A stretch of DNA of 64,000 bases, from assembly GCF_001188955.3 (NCBI RefSeq), contig NZ_JPRF03000001.1:496001-560000 (forward strand). Reading direction: 5' to 3'. Origin of the DNA: Kitasatospora aureofaciens (GTDB lineage: Bacteria; Actinomycetota; Actinomycetes; Streptomycetales; Streptomycetaceae). Both the position numbers and the translations under genes were made by a program. The notes under the pieces were generated by a model. The model was not told the DNA's origin. It made no database searches and saw only the letters and a list, made by a program, of their open reading frames with translations. Position 1 is the first letter of the stretch; the number at the start of each line of letters is the position of its first letter. Positions 34,856 through 44,878 of the stretch are shown piece after piece.

Positions 34856-36570
34856 GGCCGTCCCCCTGGTGCCAGCGCCTGCAGGACGGCGTCCCGCCGG
34901 GCGGCCACTCCCGCGGCGCTTCGGGGCCCGGTCTCCTCGCGGGCGCGCAGCAGCGGCGTGAAGTCGACGACCTCGACCGCGTCCGCCGGGGTGCCGGATT
35001 CCACCAGCTGCCGGCACCGGGCGGCGACCGCGAGAACGGCCTCCACCAGCGCGGCGGTCTTCTCCGGCGCGCAGTATGCGTCCCGCGCGGACAGCGCGCT
35101 CTGCTGGAGCACCCCTTCCCGGACCAGCCGGCCGGCCAGCACGCTGATCCGCTCCTGGTCCGGCAACGCGGTGAGGCCGACCAGCTCGACGAGGTCGGCC
35201 AGTCGGTCCGCCTCGGTGAGCAGGGCGGCGACCTGCTCGCGGTGCCGTGCCCAGCTCGGGTCGCCGGAGCGCGCCCGGGCGGTGGAGAGGGCTGCGGCGT
35301 CGCGGGAGAAGGAGCCGGCCCACGAGATCGCCGGATAGTGGCGGGCGTAGGCCAGCTCCCGGTCGAGCGTCCACAGGCAGCGCACGAAGCGTTCGGTGTG
35401 TGCGGTGACCGGTTCGGCCAGGTCCCCGCCCGGCGGTGAGACGGCGCCCAGCACGGTCACCGTGCCCGGGGCACCCGAAAGGGTACGAACGGCTCCGGCC
35501 CGCTCGTAGAAGGCCGCCAGCTCCGAGGCGAGGCGGGCCGGGTAGCCCTCCTCGGCGGGGAGTTCGCCCATCCGGGAGGCGAACTCGCGCAGCGCCTCGG
35601 CCCAGCGCGAGGTGGAGTCGGCGATTACCACCACGTCTAGTCCCATGTCGCGGAAGAACTCGGCCACCGTCACGCCAGTGTGGACGCTCGCCTCGCGGGC
35701 CATCATCGGCATGTTGGAGGTGTTGGCGACCACGACCGTCCGGTCGGCGAGGCGTCCTCCGGTCCTGGGGTCGTCCAGCTCGGCCAGTTCGGCGATCACG
35801 TCGGCCATCTCGTTGCCGCGCTCTCCGCAGCCGACGTAGATGATGACATCGGCGTGGCACCACTTGGCGATCTGCTGGAGCAGGACGGTCTTGCCGGTGC
35901 CGAAGCCGCCCGGGACGGCGACCGTGCTGCCCAGGGCCACCGGGAACAGCAGGTCGATCACCCGCTGGCCGGTATGCAGGGGCTCGACGGCGTCGATCCG
36001 CGCGCGCACCGGGCGAGGGGTGCGGACGGGCCACTCGGCAGCCATCCGGACCTCGGTGCCGCCGACCACCGCGAGCACCGCGTCGGCCGGGTAGCGGCCC
36101 TCGGGGGCGATCCGTTCCACCGGCCCCGAACAACCGGGCGGCGCCAGAACGCGGAAGGGCACCGCCTGGGTGGTGACCGTCCCGAGCACGCCGCCCTCAT
36201 CCGTCCGCGCGCCTGGTTCGACGGACGGGACGAAGCGCCAGGTGCGGCCGTCCGCGCGGCTGCCACCGCCGGGGACAAGCCGGTCCCCGGCACCGGCAAG
36301 CGGGCGGAGCAGGCCGTCGAAGACACCGCCGAGCAGCCACGGCCCCAGCGCCGCGCGCAGCGGCCCGCCCCGAGGACGGGCCGGATGCCCCGGTGCCAGA
36401 CCGCCGGTGTACTCGTACGCCTGCACGGTCGCCACCCCACCGCCGATCGCCACCACCTCCCCGGGCAGTTCGGCGTCACCGAGCAGCACCACGTCGTGCA
36501 TGGCGATGTCACCGGAGCACGCCAGCTCCACCAGCGGACCGGCGACCCGCAGGATCCGGTACGGGGTCAC
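34852..36570 (-). CDS. ntpA: V/A-type ATPase subunit A (catalytic)
   Basis: 572 aa, close to the usual ~580. The Walker A loop is VAVPGGFGTGKTVLLQQIAK, Walker B is VVVIADSTSRWAEALREFAS, and EYTGGLAPG near residue 55 and the A-specific insert (residues ~85-165) are present. AEFFRDMG and GCGERGNEM are further signatures. The GTG start overlaps the subunit E stop by 4 bp. All catalytic residues I can check are present, so an active ATP synthase or ATP-driven pump is expected. Confidence 0.96.
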   Translation of the reverse strand: MTPYRILRVAGPLVELACSGDIAMHDVVLLGDAELPGEVVAIGGGVATVQAYEYTGGLAPGHPARPRGGPLRAALGPWLLGGVFDGLLRPLAGAGDRLVPGGGSRADGRTWRFVPSVEPGARTDEGGVLGTVTTQAVPFRVLAPPGCSGPVERIAPEGRYPADAVLAVVGGTEVRMAAEWPVRTPRPVRARIDAVEPLHTGQRVIDLLFPVALGSTVAVPGGFGTGKTVLLQQIAKWCHADVIIYVGCGERGNEMADVIAELAELDDPRTGGRLADRTVVVANTSNMPMMAREASVHTGVTVAEFFRDMGLDVVVIADSTSRWAEALREFASRMGELPAEEGYPARLASELAAFYERAGAVRTLSGAPGTVTVLGAVSPPGGDLAEPVTAHTERFVRCLWTLDRELAYARHYPAISWAGSFSRDAAALSTARARSGDPSWARHREQVAALLTEADRLADLVELVGLTALPDQERISVLAGRLVREGVLQQSALSARDAYCAPEKTAALVEAVLAVAARCRQLVESGTPADAVEVVDFTPLLRAREETGPRSAAGVAARRDAVLQALAPGGRP

Positions 36571-37079
36571 GGCTCCCACAGGGCCTCCGCGTCCGAGCCG
36601 ATCCGCTCCAGCGCCCGGTCGGTCACGGCGGGCAGGCCGAGATCGACCACCCGCCCCGGGGCCGTCGCCAGGACGCCGCCGTCCGGGTGCCCGACGACCC
36701 GGGCATCCGGGCCGAGCAGGGATCGTGCCCGTGCTGCCAGCCGCTCGCCGTACGCCGGGTCCGCCTGGCACAGCTCGCGCAGACGCGCGGTGATGCGCCG
36801 GCGAAGCTCCGCATAGGCCGCGCCCCGGGCGGCCAGCTCGGCGTTCCGGGCAGCGCTGCGGGCGCGGGTGAGTTCCTGCCGCGCCGCTGCCCGTCCGTCG
36901 GCCGCGCCGTCCTGTCGGGCACGGCCGAGGATCGCTTCGGCCTCGGTCCTGGCGGCCGCTAGTGTCCGGTCGGCGTCCCGGCGCGCCTCGGAGAGGATCA
37001 CGTCCGCGTCCGCCCGGGCGGTTCGCAGGAGCTCCGCCCGCACCGGGCGCAGTGCGTCGCTCGGCGGTTCGGCGTTCAC
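36567..37079 (-). CDS. ntpE: V/A-type ATPase subunit E (peripheral stalk)
   Basis: 170 aa. The first ~100 residues are one Ala/Arg/Glu-rich helix (ADADVILSEARRDADRTLAA and ARTEAEAILGRARQDG). The globular end has GGVLATAPGRVVDLGLPAVT, as in E subunits. GTG 37079 overlaps the F stop. It forms the stator with the coiled-coil gene at 40020-40460. Confidence 0.85.
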   Translation of the reverse strand: MNAEPPSDALRPVRAELLRTARADADVILSEARRDADRTLAAARTEAEAILGRARQDGAADGRAAARQELTRARSAARNAELAARGAAYAELRRRITARLRELCQADPAYGERLAARARSLLGPDARVVGHPDGGVLATAPGRVVDLGLPAVTDRALERIGSDAEALWEP

Positions 37080-37297
37080 GGGGGCATCACGACGGTCAGC
37101 GGCCGGGCCCCCTCCGCGAGTTCGCGGCCGACCGCCCGCGCCGCGTCCGGTGTGAGGATGACCAGCTCTGCGCCCTCGGGCAGCTCGGCCCAGGCCCGCC
37201 GCACCTCCTCGGGCCGCTCGGCGACCAGTACCACCACCCCGGCCAGTGCCAGCCCGGCCACCCGGGTCCGCTCGCCGATGGCAGCCACCGCGCCCAC
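37076..37297 (-). CDS. ntpF: V/A-type ATPase subunit F
   Basis: 73 aa. AIGERTRVAGLALAGVVVLV and ERPEEVRRAWAELPEGAELV, then LVILTPDAARAV, the small Rossmann-like F subunit that sits on the shaft. It is shorter than the usual ~100 aa. It starts with GTG, 1 bp after the subunit K stop, and overlaps E at its own stop. Confidence 0.8.
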   Translation of the reverse strand: MGAVAAIGERTRVAGLALAGVVVLVAERPEEVRRAWAELPEGAELVILTPDAARAVGRELAEGARPLTVVMPP

Positions 37298-37298
37298 G

Positions 37299-37715
<417 letters not shown>

Positions 37716-39116
37716 TCAGCTCACCTCCGTACGTCGGACGGGCAGCCGCCAGGGCCGGAACGGCCGGCCCAGGCCCTCGAACACACGCGAGAACAGCTCG
37801 TAGAACTCAAGCCGCAGGGCCTGGACCCCGGCCACCAGCCCTTCCAGTGCGAAGGCCAGGGCGTTGCCCGCGACGAACACCAGCACCGCCCCGATCAGCG
37901 CCCACGGACCCCGCCCGGCCAGAGCGGCCGTGCCGTGCCACACCACCTGCCCGAGGGCCGCGTGGGTGAGGCCGAATGCGGCGAGCCGCGCGAAGGACAC
38001 GGTGTTGGCGAGGATTCGCACCAGCACGTCGAAGAGCTGTACCCCGGTCTGCGCCGCGCCGCCCAGCCCACCGCCGGTCGCGGCGGACAGGCCCGTACCG
38101 GCCAGCGCCAGCCCGGTGACCGCCAGCGCCGCCCCGGTGACCGCAGCCACCGGTACGTGCAGGTACGCTCCGCCGCCGACCAGGCCCAGGCCGAGGAGGA
38201 CCGCGAAACCGGCCACCCCGGAGGTCGCGTACAGCGCCCTTGCCGGGCCTCCCTCGCGCCACCTGTTCACCACCCCGGCCGCGTACGCCAGCCCCAGCAG
38301 CAGCCCGCCGAGGGCGACGGCCGCCAGCAGCAGCCGCCCGGGCTCGTCCAGCGGATCCAGCCAAAGCACCGGAAGCAGCCCGGTCGGACCGAAGAACTCC
38401 CCGTACGCCGCACCCGCCAGCGTGGCGGCCAGCCCGGCGCCGGCCACGAACGGCCACAGCCGGCGGAGCCGCGCGAGCCGCCGGGGGACGCGACCGCGCC
38501 ACAGCAGCAGCGCGGCCAGCACGAGCAGCAGCCCGTGTCCGGCATCGCCGAACATCAGGCCGAACATCACCATGTAGGCGATCCCGGCCGGCCAGGACGG
38601 GTCGAGGTCCGCGTACGGCACCGTGCCGTACGTCGCCACCAGCGGGGCGAACGCCCGGTGCACCCGTCCGGCGTCGCGCAGCTGCGTGGGCGGGTCGACC
38701 CCGCGCGGCGGGCGCAACGGCAGCACCGCGCCCCCGACCGGGCCCAGCCGCTCGGCCAGGCGCGGCACCTCCGCGGCGGGGCACCAGCCCGCAAGGGCAG
38801 ACACCTCGCCCTGCCGGACCGCGCTCGCCAGCCGCTCCTCCAGCTCCGCCTCGCCCGCCAGGAGATCACCCCGGTGCTGCCTCTCCAGCGCGTCGAGATC
38901 GGGTGGCGCGCCGGACAGGGCGGCGGATCCGCCCGGCGCGGCGGTGAGCCGCCGCAGCCGTCGGCCCGCTGGTCCCGGCGGCACCTCCTGGACCCGGTCG
39001 ATTTCCACACAGCCCGCCTCCGCGACCAGCAGCAGTGTTTCGCGCAGCGCCCCGGTGGGCGCCACGACCGCCACCCGCCGCATCCGGACCGGTGACATCG
39101 CCTCAGCCCAGCGCAT
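37716..39116 (-). CDS. ntpI: V/A-type ATPase subunit I (membrane stator)
   Basis: 466 aa from ATG 39116, which has TGAGG 6 bp upstream (ATG 39098 is an alternative). The N-terminal ~170 residues are soluble (PVRMRRVAVVAPTGALRETL). Seven or eight membrane helices follow, with MFGLMFGDAGHGLLLVLAAL early and ILANTVSFARLAAFGLTHAA late, the latter carrying the functional Arg region. Shorter than the 600-660 aa of most I subunits because the soluble arm is reduced. It overlaps the subunit C end by 14 bp. Confidence 0.9.
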   Translation of the reverse strand: MRWAEAMSPVRMRRVAVVAPTGALRETLLLVAEAGCVEIDRVQEVPPGPAGRRLRRLTAAPGGSAALSGAPPDLDALERQHRGDLLAGEAELEERLASAVRQGEVSALAGWCPAAEVPRLAERLGPVGGAVLPLRPPRGVDPPTQLRDAGRVHRAFAPLVATYGTVPYADLDPSWPAGIAYMVMFGLMFGDAGHGLLLVLAALLLWRGRVPRRLARLRRLWPFVAGAGLAATLAGAAYGEFFGPTGLLPVLWLDPLDEPGRLLLAAVALGGLLLGLAYAAGVVNRWREGGPARALYATSGVAGFAVLLGLGLVGGGAYLHVPVAAVTGAALAVTGLALAGTGLSAATGGGLGGAAQTGVQLFDVLVRILANTVSFARLAAFGLTHAALGQVVWHGTAALAGRGPWALIGAVLVFVAGNALAFALEGLVAGVQALRLEFYELFSRVFEGLGRPFRPWRLPVRRTEVS

Positions 39117-40023
39117 CGAACGCCTCAGGGGACCCGCCGCGTTCGGCCAGCACCAGCGCGGCCCGCACCCGCCACACGTCCGCAGACAGCACCGCCACGG
39201 CCCCCACCACCGGTGCGAGGCCGAAGTGGGTGCCGCGCAGCAACGCCCCGCCGTCCCGGTCGAGCACCGTCCACCAGCGGGCCTCCGCCCGCCACAGGTC
39301 CGCCGCGTCCTCGACTCCGTCCACCGCCCAGCGGGCGTCCGGCACCAGGTGACGGCGGAACTCCTCGAACGAGGCAGCCCCGACGGCCCGCGGCCCCAGT
39401 AGCGGGGCGGCGCGCCGCGCGGCCGCCGCAGGCAGCGGACGCCCCGTGACGTACCGGTCGCGGGCCGCCAGCAGTGCGGCCCGGCCCGCCGCCCACCGCC
39501 GTGCGGGCGGCACCGCCTCGGCGGTCCGGGCGGCGGCCGCGACCCGTAGCGCGGTGGCCACGGACGCCGGGTCCTCGCCACCCGGGTCCAGCCAGGCCGA
39601 GGCGGCCAGGGCGGCCCGCAGCTCGGCGGGGCTCCCGGCCTGCGCCAGGCGGCGCCAAGCGGTCGCCAGCGCCCCGAGTCGGTACGGCGGAGGAGGCTCG
39701 ACTCCGGTGAAGGAGCGCAGCCGGCCCTCGATATTGGCGATCTCGAACCCGCCCGCCAGCACCCGGAGCGCGTTCGCACCGGCGCGCGGCAGCCAGCCGG
39801 CCAGTACCCGGAGGTGCCACAGCAGTGTCTCGGAGACCGCTCGCTGCGCCTGGGCAAGGTCGGCGTCCGGGAGAAGGTCCCTACGGTAGGGCGTCGCCGC
39901 CAGTTGCCTCAGGGCATCACCGAGCGTGGGGGCGGATGCGAGTTCCCGCGCCCCTTGGAGGCCCAGACAGCGGGAGAGCAGCGCCCGCGCCCGGGTTGCC
40001 CCGCCGACCCACCCGGCGCTCAC
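39103..40023 (-). CDS. ntpC: V/A-type ATPase subunit C (ring adaptor)
   Basis: 306 aa, helical, with the repeated LxxLAxTPYRRDL / ALRVLAGGFEIANIEGRLRS pattern of the NtpC/AtpC family that links the D-F shaft to the K ring. GTG 40023 overlaps the preceding stop by 4 bp. Sequence conservation in this subunit is always low; position in the operon supports the call. Confidence 0.82.
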   Translation of the reverse strand: MSAGWVGGATRARALLSRCLGLQGARELASAPTLGDALRQLAATPYRRDLLPDADLAQAQRAVSETLLWHLRVLAGWLPRAGANALRVLAGGFEIANIEGRLRSFTGVEPPPPYRLGALATAWRRLAQAGSPAELRAALAASAWLDPGGEDPASVATALRVAAAARTAEAVPPARRWAAGRAALLAARDRYVTGRPLPAAAARRAAPLLGPRAVGAASFEEFRRHLVPDARWAVDGVEDAADLWRAEARWWTVLDRDGGALLRGTHFGLAPVVGAVAVLSADVWRVRAALVLAERGGSPEAFDALG

Positions 40024-40460
40024 CGGGACCTCCCCGGCTTCTCAGTCTGCGGCAGCGCCTGTGCTGCCGCCCGGTCGACCAGTGCGGGCATCCGTTCCGC
40101 AATCCGGCGGCGGACGTCCGTCACCGCCCGATCGGCCGCCGCAAGCAGCCTGCCCGCCTCGGCCTCAGCCGGACGACGCACCGCGGAAGCGGCCTCCGCC
40201 CGGACCTGCGGAGCCTGGTCGCGGGCCTCCGCGACGATCTCCTCGGCCCGCTGCGCGGCCATCCGCCGCATGTTCTCGGCCTCTTGTGCGGCTGCGGCAC
40301 GGATCGCTGCGGCCTCCTCCTGGGCCTGCGTCAGTTCGGCCAGGGACGGCCCCAGTTCGGCGGCCAGCTCCGCCGCGCGGTCCGCAGGGACGCCGGTCGC
40401 ACTCGCTCCCGGCGCTCCGGTCGGGCGGAATCTTGCCAGGAAGTCCCGGAACATCACCAC
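40020..40460 (-). CDS. Coiled-coil protein, V/A-type ATPase subunit G/H-like
   Basis: 146 aa, first gene of the operon. An Ala/Glu/Arg helix of ~90 residues (QAQEEAAAIRAAAAQEAENM and RRMAAQRAEEIVAEARDQAP) matches the peripheral stalk partner of subunit E in length and composition. AGGAGGG lies upstream of GTG 40460. No strict family motif, so the name rests on position and coiled coil. Confidence 0.75.
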   Translation of the reverse strand: MVMFRDFLARFRPTGAPGASATGVPADRAAELAAELGPSLAELTQAQEEAAAIRAAAAQEAENMRRMAAQRAEEIVAEARDQAPQVRAEAASAVRRPAEAEAGRLLAAADRAVTDVRRRIAERMPALVDRAAAQALPQTEKPGRSR

Positions 40461-40584
40461 GCGAGCCCTCCTGCGGGTCGGCCCCCACTCCAGTCTCCAC
40501 GCGGAGCGGCGGCTGTCATCCGGGACGTACCTTGACGGTGACCTGCCGGGGCAGGACGTCTCCCGGACCGGCCGGCAGCGTGGC

Positions 40585-41439
40585 TCACTCGGGTGCGGGT
40601 ACGGTGACGACCGGGCAGTGGGCGCGGTGCAGCAGGCCGTGGGGGACGGAGCCGAGCCGCATTCCGGTGAACCCGCCTCGGCCGCGCCGTCCGACGACGA
40701 CGGCCAGTGCGTTCTCGGAGGCCTTGGCCAGCTCCTCGACGGGATGTCCGCGTACTACCTGGCGGGTGACGGTGATGCTGGGGTGGTTCGCTGCCTGCTC
40801 GGCTACCGCCTCGGATAGCAGGCGGCGGCATTTCTGGAGCGCGTTGACTTCGTCGGTGGACTCCAGGAGCGACGGCTGCCACACCCACAGCGCCCGCAGG
40901 TGCGTGTCACGCGCTGCGGCGGTCTCGAAGGCGTGCTCGACGGCGGCGTGGGAGGCCGGGCTGCCGTCGACTCCGACGACGAGGTGCGGCGGCTGCTCGG
41001 TGCTGTTTCCGGGTTCCAGTACCACGACCACCGGGCAGGCGGCCTGGGCGCTGACCGGTACGGCCACCGAGTTCGCGCTGAGGAGCTCTTCCAGGCGGCT
41101 GAGCCGCCGCGAGCCGAGGACGACCAGGCACGCGTTGTGCGATTCGCGGTACAGCGCCTGGGCGGGCGCGCCCTCCTCCAGGACGGTGGCGATGTGGAGG
41201 CCGGGATGCCGACCGGAGACGGAGGCGGCGGCCTCGTCGAGGAGTCGCTGCCCGGCCTTCCGCTGTTTGGAGCCGTCGGTTCCGCGCTGCCCGTAGTGGC
41301 CCGGCGGCACCGCGTGGACCAGCCGCAGGGGTGCTTCACGGCGCTCGGCTTCGTCGGCGGCCCAGTCCAGGGCCGGCCGCACGCTGTCCCGCACGTCCAC
41401 ACCGACGACGACGGGACGGGACTCTCCAGGGCCGATCAT
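40585..41439 (-). CDS. Universal stress protein, two tandem USP domains
   Basis: 284 aa. Domain 1: VVVGVDVRDSVRPALDWAAD and LGSRRLSRLEELLSANSVAV (a degenerate ATP loop). Domain 2: LVVGVDGSPASHAAVEHAFE and VVGRRGRGGFTGMRLGSVPH (a complete loop). ATG 41439 has GGAGGAG upstream. It lies 124 bp before the V/A-ATPase operon on the same strand, so partial co-transcription is possible. The box at 41507 lies 68 bp upstream. Confidence 0.94.
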   Translation of the reverse strand: MIGPGESRPVVVGVDVRDSVRPALDWAADEAERREAPLRLVHAVPPGHYGQRGTDGSKQRKAGQRLLDEAAASVSGRHPGLHIATVLEEGAPAQALYRESHNACLVVLGSRRLSRLEELLSANSVAVPVSAQAACPVVVVLEPGNSTEQPPHLVVGVDGSPASHAAVEHAFETAAARDTHLRALWVWQPSLLESTDEVNALQKCRRLLSEAVAEQAANHPSITVTRQVVRGHPVEELAKASENALAVVVGRRGRGGFTGMRLGSVPHGLLHRAHCPVVTVPAPE

Positions 41440-41506
41440 CGCTCCTCCAACCGGAGTCGTACCTTGCCCCCATGGGCACCGTACGGGCACCGGTACCGCC
41501 ACCGGC

Positions 41507-41522
41507 AGGGCCGAGTGGCCCC
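41507..41522. promoter_or_regulatory. Candidate DosR/OsdR-type box
   Basis: AGGGCCGAGTGGCCCC starts 68 bp before the USP ATG. Full match to both half-sites. Confidence 0.65.
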
Positions 41523-41581
41523 GACCGCGGAGGGCCGGGCGCACCTGGTCGGCCCGCCGTAGACCGCGACCAAGCAGATGA

Positions 41582-42207
<626 letters not shown>

Positions 42208-42440
42208 GCGCCAGGCAGCGAGGGGTCTGATTTACCGTCAGAAAAGTCAGCAAAAGGTCAGCATTCATCCGAGCAAACGCTGTCACACCCACCCACATGT
42301 GAGACTCTGCGGAACTTCGACTCCCGTCTCGCCCGGCCTCCGGCACACGACCCAGCCATCACCGCCCGCCGGGGTCGACAGGCCACCGCAGCACCGGCGC
42401 CGAGCGTCTCTACCGATCCACCGACATGCGTCTCCGCAGG

Positions 42441-43412
42441 TCAGCGCACCCGCCCTCGCGCCTTCAAGGGGATCGACGGCAGCTCCGGGGCGGCCAGTCG
42501 GCCGCCGTCGTAGCCGTGTACTTCGCCGAACCGGGCACCCTTCTCCCAGTCGTTCCGTGCTTGTACGATCTCCTCACCGGATCGGCCGATGAAGTTCCAC
42601 CACATGATGATCTGCTCCTCGAAGGGTGTGCCGCCGAGGAGGACGAGGCGGGCGGGGGTGTCGGCGGTGTTGGTGACGGTCAGGCTGGTGGGGCCGGGGG
42701 CGAGGTAGCCGAGGTCGCCCTGGTGGAGGGCGGTGCCGGCGAGGCGGACCTCGCCGCGGTCGACGAGGATGCCGTGTTCGAAGGTGGGGTCGACGGTCAG
42801 CGTGACGGTGGCGTGCGGATCGAGGGTGAGTTCGGCGCCGAGGAGCGGGGTGAAGGTCGGCACCGGGGAGGTGTGGCCGGCCAGGGTGCCGAGGAAGACG
42901 CGGGCCTCGCCGCCGTCCAGGGTGACGGGCTCGGGGACGTGGTGGTGGAAGTCCCTTGCGGTGTCGCGGTGTTCGTCGGGCAGGACGACCCAGAGCTGAA
43001 CGCCGTGCAGCACGGTGGTCGCGGGGGTGGAGACCTCGGAGTGGCAGATGCCGTGGCCGGAGGTCATCAGGTTGAGCTCGCCGGGGCGCACGAGGGCGTG
43101 GACGCCCAGGCTGTCCCGGTGCTCGATCTCGCCGGTGAAGAGCCAGCTGACGGTCTGCAGACCGGTGTGGGGGTGCGGGGCGACGTCCATGCCGCCGGTC
43201 AGGGCGACGTCGTCAGGGCCGTAGTGGTCGACGAAGCACCAGGCGCCGATGAGCCGTCGCGAGCTGTGCGGGAGGGTGCGGCGTACGGTCATCGCGCGCG
43301 GACCGCCGAGCGGGACGTCCCGGGCGGACAGGACTTCGACGTACGGGGCCTGCGGTTCCTGGGGCTCCTGGGGTTGAGCGTTGGGGTGCGGCTCGGTCTC
43401 GGCGTTGCTCAC
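42441..43412 (-). CDS. Pirin family protein
   Basis: 323 aa from GTG 43412 (GGGAGGG upstream); the frame is open to 43463, but that start would lie in the promoter. Pirin signatures: MDVAPHPHTGLQTVSWLFTG, then GVHALVRPGELNLMTSGHGI and CHSE, and HGVQLWVVLPDEH. The His and Glu residues that bind iron are present. Many bacterial pirins act as quercetinases or redox-dependent regulators. The GTPFEEQIIMWWNFIGR C-terminus is typical of the YhhW-like group. Divergent from the AhpD-like gene. Confidence 0.93.
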   Translation of the reverse strand: MSNAETEPHPNAQPQEPQEPQAPYVEVLSARDVPLGGPRAMTVRRTLPHSSRRLIGAWCFVDHYGPDDVALTGGMDVAPHPHTGLQTVSWLFTGEIEHRDSLGVHALVRPGELNLMTSGHGICHSEVSTPATTVLHGVQLWVVLPDEHRDTARDFHHHVPEPVTLDGGEARVFLGTLAGHTSPVPTFTPLLGAELTLDPHATVTLTVDPTFEHGILVDRGEVRLAGTALHQGDLGYLAPGPTSLTVTNTADTPARLVLLGGTPFEEQIIMWWNFIGRSGEEIVQARNDWEKGARFGEVHGYDGGRLAAPELPSIPLKARGRVR

Positions 43413-43447
43413 GGCTGGGGTCCCTCCCGGGGTGGAGTCGGTTCCAT

Positions 43448-43467
43448 ATAGTTCCAGATTCAACTAT
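43448..43467. promoter_or_regulatory. Inverted repeat between pirin and AhpD-like genes
   Basis: ATAGTT-N8-AACTAT in an unusually AT-rich stretch of the 117-bp divergent region; a likely operator for a regulator encoded elsewhere. It also holds TATA-like -10 sequence. Confidence 0.55.
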
Positions 43468-43529
43468 TATGCATGGCAGAGTGCCGAACGGCAGTGAGTC
43501 GACGGTGTCCGTGGGAGTCGAGGTTTCAG

Positions 43530-44018
43530 GTGAGTGATGTGACGGTGGTCCCGGCGGAGCGACGCGTGTTCGTCGACAAGCAGAGCCCCAAGGCCTACAA
43601 GGCGCTGCTGGCGGCCGCCGAGGCGGCGCGGTCGGTCGCGGCGGAGGCCGGGCTGGACCGGCGGCTGGTGGAGCTGGTCAACCTGCGGGTCTCGCAGATC
43701 AACGGCTGCGCGTACTGCCTGAACGTGCACACCCGGGCCGCGCTGCGCGAGGGCGAGACGACCCAGCGGCTCGGCGTGCTTCCGGCCTGGCGGGACACCG
43801 AGCTGTTCACCGCGCGGGAGCGGGCGGCGTTGGCCCTGGCGGAGGCGACCACGGACCCGTCGGACGCGGCCGCGCAGCAGGCCGCCTACATGCTCGCACG
43901 GGACGCGCTGACGGAGGAGGAGATATCGGCGGCGATCTGGGTGGCGATCGCGATCAACTCGTTCAACCGGGTGTCGATCATGAGCAAGCACCCGGTCCGT
44001 CCGACGCCGGGTGTGTAG
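43530..44018 (+). CDS. Carboxymuconolactone decarboxylase / AhpD-like protein
   Basis: 162 aa. LVELVNLRVSQINGCAYCLN with the redox CxxC and following His (CAYCLNVH), then ERAALALAEATTDPSD and EISAAIWVAIAINSFNRVSI, the AhpD/CMD pattern. It is a disulfide-based peroxidase component or hydroperoxide reductase. GTG 43530 has GAGG at 7 bp; the earlier in-frame start lacks a site. The divergent pirin gene and shared operator suggest joint control under oxidative stress. Confidence 0.92.
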   Translation: MSDVTVVPAERRVFVDKQSPKAYKALLAAAEAARSVAAEAGLDRRLVELVNLRVSQINGCAYCLNVHTRAALREGETTQRLGVLPAWRDTELFTARERAALALAEATTDPSDAAAQQAAYMLARDALTEEEISAAIWVAIAINSFNRVSIMSKHPVRPTPGV

Positions 44019-44156
44019 ACCGGGCGTGTGGACGGGCTTGCGGGCCGGGGTGGCGGCCGGGGACGCGGACGCCGAGCAGGTGGCGCAGCCCGAAGGCCGT
44101 CTCCAGCCCGGCGAAGCCGCCGCCGGCCACGAGGACGTGCGGTCAGGCGTTCACCG

Positions 44157-44864
44157 TCACGGTTCCCCGCCCACTCCGGAGTCGGCGACGGGAGGCCCTT
44201 CCGGGAGGATGATGCGGCCGCTGATCCCGGTGGGCCGGATCCGCATCCAGGTGTCCCGGGTGCCGCCCGCCCAGGGGCCGGGGTCGGAGTGCCGCTCGAA
44301 CCAGCGCACGGCCTCCTCGTCGGAGACGACCGAGACGGTGCCGTTCACCAGTACGCTCCAGCCGGTGGCGAACACCTCGTCCAACTGGTCCACCTCGAAG
44401 GCGACTTCGCTGTCCGCGGCGCGGGCGAGAGTGCCGTCGGCGTCGGTGCGGTAAAGGACGGTGGCGTCCAGCACCCGGTAGTTGACGGGCAGCGCCACCA
44501 GCCCGCGGGGTGCCACGAGGACGACCCTGCCGACACCGCCGCGGCCGAGCCTGGTCCAGCAGGCGGCCGGGTCCAGCTCCTCGATCCGTACCCGGGAGTT
44601 GGCGCGGGCCCGGCCGGGCGGCACCTCGCGCCCGCCGCCGAGCAGGTCGGTGACAGTGGTGTCGAGCGCGTCGGCGAGCCGGGTGAGGGTGCTGACGCCG
44701 ACCGGAACGGGACGGGTCTCCAGGTACGCGACGAATCCGGCGTCCAGGCCGCTGCGCTCGGCCACCAGCTCGCGGCTGAGGCCGAGCCGGGCGCGGCGAT
44801 GGGCCACCCGTCGGCCGATGTCGCCGGGGTCGGCCGTGACGGCGCGTTCGTTGGTGGTCTTCAT
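44157..44864 (-). CDS. HTH - PPOX protein
   Basis: 235 aa. N-terminal XRE-type HTH (AHRRARLGLSRELVAERSGL ... TLTRLADALDTTVTDLLGGG) and C-terminal PPOX split barrel (VGRVVLVAPRGLVALPVNYR, VAFEVDQLDEVFATGWSVLV, VVSDEEAVRWFERHSDPGPW). Start ATG 44864 has GGAG at 7 bp. It is a close paralogue of 31375-32337 without the DUF1918 part. 14 bp after the USP stop, so co-transcribed with that USP. Confidence 0.9.
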   Translation of the reverse strand: MKTTNERAVTADPGDIGRRVAHRRARLGLSRELVAERSGLDAGFVAYLETRPVPVGVSTLTRLADALDTTVTDLLGGGREVPPGRARANSRVRIEELDPAACWTRLGRGGVGRVVLVAPRGLVALPVNYRVLDATVLYRTDADGTLARAADSEVAFEVDQLDEVFATGWSVLVNGTVSVVSDEEAVRWFERHSDPGPWAGGTRDTWMRIRPTGISGRIILPEGPPVADSGVGGEP

Positions 44865-44878
44865 GACCATCTCCGTGG

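Noticed and set aside
42208..42440. Possible small gene or phage site in the AT-richer stretch with repeated GTCAG and A-tracts
   Set aside because: No start with ribosome site and homology; the repeats are too short to support an attachment site.
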